The position numbers and the translations under genes are program-made. The notes below the pieces were generated by a model. That model had not been told where the DNA came from. It did not search any database and saw nothing but the letters and a program-made list of their open reading frames with translations. DNA of 14,695 bases from Deltaproteobacteria bacterium. Its GTDB lineage: Bacteria > Desulfobacterota > Desulfobaccia > Desulfobaccales > Desulfobaccaceae. Of this stretch, positions 1-5,636 are shown piece after piece. The DNA lies in assembly GCA_016874895.1 (NCBI GenBank), contig VGSX01000061.1, forward strand, positions 1 through 14,695, written 5' to 3'. The stretch's first letter is position 1; every line of letters starts with the position of its first letter.

Positions 1-52
1 TTGCTCATTGCTTATGGTTCAACCGTCAGGGTTTCAAAAAAAAATGACTGGG

Positions 53-100
53 GGCGGCATTGCCTGATGCACTGTTGCAATAAGAAAACGTCAGGCCGCC
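53..100. other. Imperfect hairpin upstream of the serine hydrolase gene
   Basis: GGCGG (53-57) and CCTGA (63-67) can pair with CCGCC (96-100) and TCAGG (91-95), leaving a 5-base bulge on the left arm and a 23-base loop. A second short hairpin, GGAGAA (113-118) with TTCTCC (123-128), sits against the ribosome binding site of the next gene. Either could be leader structure, or the end of an element cut off by the window edge. No function can be assigned. Confidence 0.3.
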
Positions 101-136
101 AGCTGGTCGCTGGGAGAAGTATTTCTCCGGAGCAAA

Positions 137-1243
137 ATGACCTCTAAGTGGCTGCAGGTAGCTGAGATCCTGGAGGAGGGAGTGGCCTCCGGGGTATACA
201 CGGCGGCAGAGGTGCTGGCCGGCCGAGGAGGGAACCTGGCCTATGAGAGGGCCGTGGGCCGGTTGCACACCGGCCCGGACGCCCCGGCAGCAACCCCGGA
301 GGCGGTGTTTGATCTGGCCTCGCTTACTAAGCCCCTGGCCACCACCCTGGCCCTGCTGCTCCTGGTGCAGCATGGACGTCTTTCCCTGCAAACCCGCCTG
401 GGGGAACTCCTGCCCGTGGAGTGGCTCCCGCCCGACAAGCAGGGTCTCCCCCTCACGCAGTTGTTGGCCCACCGGTCCGGCCTGCCGGCCTGGAGGCCGT
501 TTTATGAAGCGGTCCTGGCCCTCCCGCCGGAGCAGCGGCCCGGGGCACTGGAGCGGCTGGCCGCAGCCGAACCCCTGGAGCACCCCCCCGGCGAGGCCAC
601 CCTTTACAGCGATTTAGGCTTCATGCTCCTGAAGGCCGTGGTGGAGACCGTTGCCGGGGAAAACCTGGACGACTTTTGCCGGCGTCAGATCTATCGCCCC
701 TTGGGACTCTTACGTCTGGGATTTACTCCCCGGAGGCAGCCCGGGGGGGAGGAGCTGCCCTACCCCGCCACCGAACCCGGCTTGATTCCCCAGCGCCCGG
801 GAGCGGGAGAGGTCCACGACGAGAATGCCTGGGCAGCCGGCGGCGTTGCCGGTCACGCCGGGCTCTTCGGCACCGGCCGGGAGGTATTTCGCTTAGCCGC
901 CGAGGTCTATAAAGCTTTCCAGGGGACTGGAAGTGGTTTTTTTGATCCGACCCTGGTGCGCACTTTCCTGACGACGCCGCCGGGAGCTGACCGGGCCCTC
1001 GGGTTCGATGTCCCGGCGGCTTTTGGGGCCAGCTGCGGCCGCTGTTTTTCACCCCGCAGCGTCGGCCACCTGGGTTTCACCGGGGTCTCCTTTTGGATTG
1101 ACTTGCAGCTGGGGCAGATTGTAGTATTGCTGACCAACAGGGTGCACCTGGGCCGGAACAATGATAAGATAAAGCCCTTCCGACCCCGGTTGTACGAAGC
1201 CGTGTCCCGGGCGCTGGGTTTCTCCCACTTCCATCGGGGGTGA
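137..1243 (+). CDS. Beta-lactamase-family serine hydrolase (class C / PBP4*-like)
   Basis: This 368-residue protein belongs to the serine beta-lactamase/DD-peptidase-like hydrolase superfamily. The nucleophile motif SxxK is S62-L-T-K65, and the second motif YxN appears as Y157-S-D159. The third motif, usually KTG or HTG, reads H311-L-G in a GHLGFTG context. A WIDL strand and an LLTNRVH segment follow, as is typical of this family. There is no signal peptide, so the enzyme is predicted to be cytoplasmic. Esterases, D-aminopeptidases and muropeptide-trimming enzymes share this fold, so the substrate cannot be read from sequence. The next gene is the murein-recycling ligase mpl on the same strand, 141 bases on, which makes a cell-wall fragment substrate an attractive inference. 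The ATG is preceded by GGAG at 129-132 with only 4 bases of spacing. Confidence 0.87.
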   Translation: MTSKWLQVAEILEEGVASGVYTAAEVLAGRGGNLAYERAVGRLHTGPDAPAATPEAVFDLASLTKPLATTLALLLLVQHGRLSLQTRLGELLPVEWLPPDKQGLPLTQLLAHRSGLPAWRPFYEAVLALPPEQRPGALERLAAAEPLEHPPGEATLYSDLGFMLLKAVVETVAGENLDDFCRRQIYRPLGLLRLGFTPRRQPGGEELPYPATEPGLIPQRPGAGEVHDENAWAAGGVAGHAGLFGTGREVFRLAAEVYKAFQGTGSGFFDPTLVRTFLTTPPGADRALGFDVPAAFGASCGRCFSPRSVGHLGFTGVSFWIDLQLGQIVVLLTNRVHLGRNNDKIKPFRPRLYEAVSRALGFSHFHRG

Positions 1244-1369
1244 AGCTGTCATCCGGCAGGCATTGTCACCTTAGGGGCAAAAAGGACACCGGGGCTACTC
1301 AGCTTAACATATTAAGATATCAATGTTTTTATCGCTTGTCGTTAGATGGTTGCGATCTTTTGTGACCCC

Positions 1370-1376
1370 AGGAAGG
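1370..1376 (+). promoter_or_regulatory. Ribosome binding site fixing the mpl start
   Basis: AGGAAGG lies 8 bases before the GTG at 1385. The in-frame ATG at 1346 has no comparable site and would add 13 residues that do not fit the family's usual N-terminus. The GTG is therefore the better start. Confidence 0.7.
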
Positions 1377-1384
1377 ATTCTGAA

Positions 1385-2797
1385 GTGAACGCGAATTCCC
1401 CCCATCACATCCATCTTTTGGGCATCTGCGGCACCGGCATGGCGGCCCTGGCCGGCATCCTGAAAGAACAGGGCCATCTGGTCACCGGCTCCGATGAGCA
1501 CACCTATCCGCCCATGAGTACGTTCCTGGAAAAGCTCGGCATCGAGGTGTATGACGGCTATCGCCCGGAACACCTGGAAAAAAGGCCGGACCTGGCCGTC
1601 ATCGGCAACGTCATCCGGGCGGAGAATCCCGAGGCCCGGGAAATCCTCCGGCTAGGCCTGCCCCATCTCTCCCTGCCCGAGGCCCTGAACCGCTTCCTGG
1701 TGGGGGAGCGCCAGGCCCTGGTGGTGAGCGGCACCCACGGCAAGACCACGACCTCTTCCCTCCTGGCCTGGCTGCTGTTTGCCGCCGGTCTGGACCCCGG
1801 TTTCATGATCGGCGGCATCGTCAGGAACTTCCAGTCCAACTACCGCCTGGGGCAGGGGCCTTACGTGGTCCTGGAAGGGGATGAATACGACACCGCTTTT
1901 TTCGACAAACGGCCCAAGTTCCTGCTGTTTCACCCCCGGTTGGCCATTCTCACCTCGGTGGAGTTCGATCACGCCGATATCTATGAAGATCTGCCCCACG
2001 TGGTCCGGGCCTTCACCGCCTTTGTGAGCCAACTGCCCGCCACCGGGGCCCTGCTGGCCTTTGGGGATGAGCTCCGGGTGCGCCAGGTGGCGGCCCAGGC
2101 TGCCGCCCCGGTGGGTTTTTATGGTCTCAATTCAGATTCTCAGTGGCAGGCCCGCAACCTGCAGCCCCGGGGCGAGGGCATGAGTTTCGAGGTGTGGCGC
2201 CAGGGTCTTTTCTGGGACACATTTTACGTTCCCCTGGCCGGCCGGCATAATGTCCTCAATACCCTGGCGGTATTGGCCGCCCTCACCGACCTGGGCCTGG
2301 ACCGGCAGCAGCTCAAGGAGGCCCTCCCCGATTTTGCCGGGGTGAAGCGGCGCCTGGAGGTGGTGGGGGATTTTGGGGGTATCACCGTGGTGGATGATTT
2401 CGCCCACCATCCCACCGCGGTGGCGGAAACCCTGCTGGCGGCCCGGGGCCGTTTCCCCGGCCGGCGGCTCCTGGCGGCCTTCGAGCCCCGCACCAATACC
2501 AGCCGGCGCCGCATCTTTCAAGCCGATTACGTCCCGGCCCTGGCCGGCGCCGACCTGATCCTGGTGCGCGAACCCCCCGATATCTGGAAGGCCCCGGAAG
2601 GCGACCGTTTTTCCTCAGCCGAGCTCGCGGCTGATCTGAACCGGGCCGGCCGGACCGCCTGGCATTTTTCCGATACCGACGCCCTCCTGGCTCACCTCCT
2701 GGCCCAGGTGCGGCCCGGCGATGTGGTCCTGGTCATGTCCAACGGCGGTTTTGACGGGCTCATCCCCCGCCTCTGCCAGAGTTTGGCCCCATCATAA
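1385..2797 (+). CDS. mpl: UDP-N-acetylmuramate:L-Ala-gamma-D-Glu-meso-DAP ligase (Mpl)
   Basis: Mpl reattaches recycled murein tripeptide (L-Ala-gamma-D-Glu-meso-DAP) to UDP-MurNAc in the cytoplasm using ATP, bypassing MurC, MurD and MurE. It belongs to the Mur ligase superfamily. Counting from the GTG at 1385, the 470-residue product shows an N-terminal nucleotide-binding loop (G13-I-C-G-T-G18), the ATP P-loop (G116-T-H-G-K120-T-T), and the EGDEYDTAFFDKR segment that separates Mpl from MurC. A DDFAHHPTAV motif and the FEPRTNTSRR segment in the C-terminal domain follow. The length is close to that of other Mpl proteins. The start at 1385 is chosen for its AGGAAGG site at 8-base spacing. The upstream neighbour is a serine hydrolase on the same strand. 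About 255 noncoding bases follow before the antiporter gene. Confidence 0.94.
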   Translation: MNANSPHHIHLLGICGTGMAALAGILKEQGHLVTGSDEHTYPPMSTFLEKLGIEVYDGYRPEHLEKRPDLAVIGNVIRAENPEAREILRLGLPHLSLPEALNRFLVGERQALVVSGTHGKTTTSSLLAWLLFAAGLDPGFMIGGIVRNFQSNYRLGQGPYVVLEGDEYDTAFFDKRPKFLLFHPRLAILTSVEFDHADIYEDLPHVVRAFTAFVSQLPATGALLAFGDELRVRQVAAQAAAPVGFYGLNSDSQWQARNLQPRGEGMSFEVWRQGLFWDTFYVPLAGRHNVLNTLAVLAALTDLGLDRQQLKEALPDFAGVKRRLEVVGDFGGITVVDDFAHHPTAVAETLLAARGRFPGRRLLAAFEPRTNTSRRRIFQADYVPALAGADLILVREPPDIWKAPEGDRFSSAELAADLNRAGRTAWHFSDTDALLAHLLAQVRPGDVVLVMSNGGFDGLIPRLCQSLAPS

Positions 2798-3053
2798 GAA
2801 AATCGGACAGTAATGACGCTGCCAAGCCGGGATAGTTTTTTTGGGGACCCCACTGATGACTCTCTTTCCCTGATCCTTTGACTTGTAGGGGTTTGAGAAA
2901 GTGGCGCAATGAACCGATAACTTATTGACGTAATAGGCAGTCTCCTAACAAGTTCAGTCTGCCCAACAACTTAGGAAGGCTGTCGCAATCTATTTCTTCT
3001 CTTTACCATCAAACGCTAACTGAAAACCAAAAACCGATATTTCCAGGAAAACC

Positions 3054-4934
3054 ATGTCGCTATCCGGATCATCACGAAAAATTTTTGTTTTTGCTCCCTT
3101 GCTGACCGCAATGTTCCTCCTGGTCCAGCCCTCGCTGCTCCGGGCCGCTGAGGCCGCCGGGGATCATGCCTTGCTCTCGGGCATCGGCGTCAGCATTTTA
3201 GCCGCCACGATCCTGGCCTATCTCTCGGTCATGATCAGGCAACCTCTTATCCTGGCATATCTTGCCGCCGGGGTCATCATCGGGCCACAGATGGGCTTCG
3301 GCTGGGTGGAGGACAAAGCCGATATCCATACCATTTCGGAGATCGGTCTTATCCTGCTGCTATTTATGATCGGTCTGGAACTGAACCTCAAAAAGATCAA
3401 AGAATCGGGTAAGTCCCTGATTATTACCGGGGTATCGCAATTCATCCTCTGTTTTTCCATGGGGCTGGCTTTTGTTTATCTGCTGGGATTTACTTTCCAC
3501 GACACCTGCCCCTGTGAATATACCATTTTGGGCGTCAAGGTCATCGGGGGCCGCTACGACCTGCTCTACCTGGCCGCCTGTCTGGCCATCAGCAGCACCA
3601 CCATCGTGGTCAAACTGCTGTACGAAAAATTCGAACTGGACACCCTGGCCGGACGATTGACCTTGGGGGTTCTGATCTTTCAAGACCTCTGGGCCATTAT
3701 TATCCTGGGCCTGCAACCCAACCTGGCCGAACCCCAGATTTTGACCATCCTGTGGTCCTTCGCCAAAGGCGGTTTTCTGGTGGGCCTCAGCCTCCTGGCC
3801 AGCAAGTATGCCCTGGGCTTCATCTTCCAAAAGATCGCCAAACTACCGGAGCTCATCCTGGTGGCCTCCCTCGGGTGGTGCTTTCTCATCACCGGTCTGG
3901 CCGACTACCTGGGGCTCTCCATGGAGATGGGCGCCCTCATTGCCGGGGTGGCGGTTTCCACCTTCCCCTACAATCAGGACATCATGGGGAAGATCATCAA
4001 TATCCGGGATTTCTTCGTCACCCTGTTCTTTGTGGCCCTGGGTATGCTGATCCCCAATCCCCTGAATAATCCGGGGCTCCTGATCATCGCCCTTATTCTG
4101 GCCCTCTTCCTGGTGGCCTCCCGCTTCCTTTCCATTTTTCCGGTGCTCTACTGGCTCAAAAACGGCAACCGGGTGAGCCTGCTCACCACCATCAATCTCT
4201 CTCAGATCAGCGAATTCGCCCTGGTCATTGCGGTTATCGGCCGCAAACCAGAATACGGCCACATCGGGCCCGACATCATGACCCTGATTATCCTGGTCTT
4301 TGTCATCACCTCCGTTACCTCTACCTATATGATCAAATACAGCCACAGCCTCCAGGGTGCCCTCGGTAAGGTTGCGCAGCGCCTGGGCTTCCAACCCATC
4401 GCCGGACAGGTGCAGGAATCCCAGGATCACGAACCCAAGGATATCGCTCTGCTGGGCTTCTTCCGGGTCGCCTCCAGCCTCCTGGCGGAAATTGAGGAGA
4501 CCAGACCGGAATTGAAAAGCAAACTCGTGGTGGTGGATTTTAATCCGGTGGTTTATCGGGGTCTGCTGGACCACGGGGTCAAGGTGGTCTACGGCGATAT
4601 CAGCAATGCCCAAACCCTGCATCATGCCGGTCTGGAGACCGTCAAAATCGCCATTTCCACCATCACCGATGATATCCTGGTGGGGACCGATAACATGAGA
4701 CTCATCAACCTGATTAAGTCCGTCTGCCCCCATGCCAAAATCATCGTCACGGCGCAGAGCAACGCCAAAGCCCTGGAGTTATACCAGGCCGGGGCCGACT
4801 ATGTCCTGAGCCCCAATATCGCCACCGCCGTGCATCTGATGCCCGTCATCGAACGCCTGCTTCACGGGGATGAGGCCGTCATCAAAGAAACCGAGACGGC
4901 CAAGCTCACCGGACGGGCTGAAATCCTACAATGA
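3054..4934 (+). CDS. Kef-type monovalent cation/proton antiporter (CPA2) with RCK-like domain
   Basis: A 626-residue integral membrane protein of the CPA2 family. A hydrophobic, signal-like N-terminus (about residues 8-32) is followed by roughly a dozen membrane segments up to about residue 430. Family landmarks include EIGLILLLFMIGLELN, the discontinuous-helix region near residue 290 (GALIAGVAVS followed by PYNQD) and RDFFVTLFFVALGM near residue 320. From about residue 460 to 600 there is a cytoplasmic TrkA-N/RCK-like Rossmann domain, with a beta-strand ending in D (VVVDFNP) and the GVKVVYGDIS segment. The glycine-rich loop expected as GxGxxG reads G468-F-F-R-V-A, so NAD binding may be lost or altered. 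Such proteins export K+ or Na+ in exchange for protons; the ion cannot be told here. AGGA lies 5 bases before the ATG. The gene appears monocistronic. Confidence 0.88.
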   Translation: MSLSGSSRKIFVFAPLLTAMFLLVQPSLLRAAEAAGDHALLSGIGVSILAATILAYLSVMIRQPLILAYLAAGVIIGPQMGFGWVEDKADIHTISEIGLILLLFMIGLELNLKKIKESGKSLIITGVSQFILCFSMGLAFVYLLGFTFHDTCPCEYTILGVKVIGGRYDLLYLAACLAISSTTIVVKLLYEKFELDTLAGRLTLGVLIFQDLWAIIILGLQPNLAEPQILTILWSFAKGGFLVGLSLLASKYALGFIFQKIAKLPELILVASLGWCFLITGLADYLGLSMEMGALIAGVAVSTFPYNQDIMGKIINIRDFFVTLFFVALGMLIPNPLNNPGLLIIALILALFLVASRFLSIFPVLYWLKNGNRVSLLTTINLSQISEFALVIAVIGRKPEYGHIGPDIMTLIILVFVITSVTSTYMIKYSHSLQGALGKVAQRLGFQPIAGQVQESQDHEPKDIALLGFFRVASSLLAEIEETRPELKSKLVVVDFNPVVYRGLLDHGVKVVYGDISNAQTLHHAGLETVKIAISTITDDILVGTDNMRLINLIKSVCPHAKIIVTAQSNAKALELYQAGADYVLSPNIATAVHLMPVIERLLHGDEAVIKETETAKLTGRAEILQ

Positions 4935-4943
4935 TTGTTTAAT

Positions 4944-4973
4944 GTAGGGCGGGAAAGCGAAGCGCATCCCGCC
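4944..4973 (+). repeat. REP-like element: GTAG head plus hairpin
   Basis: GTAG (4944-4947) is followed at once by GGCGGGA (4948-4954), a 12-base loop AAGCGAAGCGCA and the complementary TCCCGCC (4967-4973). A GTAG tetranucleotide directly abutting a stem-loop is the described architecture of REP elements mobilised by RAYT (TnpA-REP) transposases. The loop core AAAGCGAAGCG recurs at 9407-9434. It lies 10 bases past the antiporter stop codon and could also act as a 3' mRNA end structure. Confidence 0.6.
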
Positions 4974-5141
4974 TTCGGACTGAAAAGTTCAATGCAGCGG
5001 TGGCGCTCTCAAGATTGGCATAGCTGGATATAAGCGCATCCCGCCTTCAGAATGAAAAGTTCAATGCAGCGGTGGCGCTCTCAAGATTGGCATAGCTGGA
5101 TATATGCGCATCCCGCCTTCGGAATGAAAAGTTCAATGCAG
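4962..5141. repeat. 72-bp tandem repeat, 2.5 copies
   Basis: Copies begin with GCGCATCCCGCCTTC at 4962, 5034 and 5106, an exact 72-base period. The first two are full and nearly identical. The third stops after about 36 bases at AAAGTTCAATGCAG. Each copy starts with the right half of the REP-like palindrome at 4944-4973, so the array looks like tandem amplification from that element. There is no ORF and no CRISPR-like spacing. Confidence 0.85.
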
Positions 5142-5168
5142 AGCCGCCAGATTTAATGCAAGCCGATC

Positions 5169-5546
5169 TCAATCCGATATCGGCGAATCCTTCAAAGACT
5201 CCAGGACCTCCTCCATATCCTCCGGCTTATCGATCCCTTTAGGGGCCTGGTGTCTGATCTGCTTGACAAATTCCGGGTCCTCCACTTCATGGTGCTCCGG
5301 CACCACCGTGAGGAGATAGGTATTATCCGACTTCCGCTTGTCGAAGCGGTGCACCACCAGTTCCACTTCCTGCCATTCCTGGGTGGCGGCCAGGATAGCC
5401 CGGGCCAGATGCAGGGCCTCTTCCCGGGAGAGCCGAACGCCCATGATGGTTAAATCTTTATAGGTTGCCTGGTTCTCCGGGGGAAAGACCTGCCGGCAGC
5501 GGATATGTGTATCAATAGTGATGCTGGTCAGGGGTTTTTTCGGCAT
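5169..5546 (-). CDS. Hypothetical protein, 125 residues
   Basis: I do not recognise this family. The product is a soluble, charged 125-residue protein with no signal peptide or membrane segment. The N-terminal half has alternating hydrophobic residues (ITIDTHIRCRQVF, then KDLTIMGVRLS), followed by a helix (REEALHLARAILAATQEW) and a strand pair (VELVVHRFDK, TYLLTVVPEH). This suggests a small alpha/beta fold. The C-terminus is acidic (DMEEVLESLKDS). A GGAGG site lies 9 bases before the ATG, supporting translation. The gene starts 90 bases after the ppdK stop on the same strand, with a strong hairpin in the gap, so it may be the second gene of a ppdK transcript or have its own promoter. No functional link to PPDK can be claimed. 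Confidence 0.72.
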   Translation of the reverse strand: MPKKPLTSITIDTHIRCRQVFPPENQATYKDLTIMGVRLSREEALHLARAILAATQEWQEVELVVHRFDKRKSDNTYLLTVVPEHHEVEDPEFVKQIRHQAPKGIDKPEDMEEVLESLKDSPISD

Positions 5547-5586
5547 CCGGCTAAACCTCCGGCCTGAAAATTAAAGTTTATATTTT

Positions 5587-5628
5587 AAGGTTCAGGGAGG
5601 GGCGGCAGTTCCTGTCCCTCCCAACCTT
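5587..5628. terminator. Strong hairpin between ppdK and the downstream gene
   Basis: AAGGTT (5587-5592) and GGGAGGG (5595-5601) pair with AACCTT (5623-5628) and CCCTCCC (5616-5622). The result is a 13-bp stem interrupted only by a CA bulge, with a 14-base loop. In the ppdK direction no clean T-run follows, so it may be a weak terminator, an mRNA-stabilising 3' end or a processing site rather than a classic intrinsic terminator. Confidence 0.5.
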
Positions 5629-5636
5629 TTCTTAAG

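Noticed and set aside
2798..3053. Intergenic region between mpl and the antiporter
   Set aside because: Apart from a tiny TGGGGACCCCA palindrome (2842-2852) I see no gene, repeat or convincing promoter or terminator.
3843..4733. Long open frame on the minus strand (296 codons)
   Set aside because: It lies wholly antisense to the antiporter gene, and its product is Gly/His/Asp/Gln-rich low-complexity sequence typical of a shadow frame.
4962..5141. Possible CRISPR array
   Set aside because: The units abut as a 72-bp tandem repeat with no unique spacers, there are only 2.5 copies, and no cas genes are nearby.
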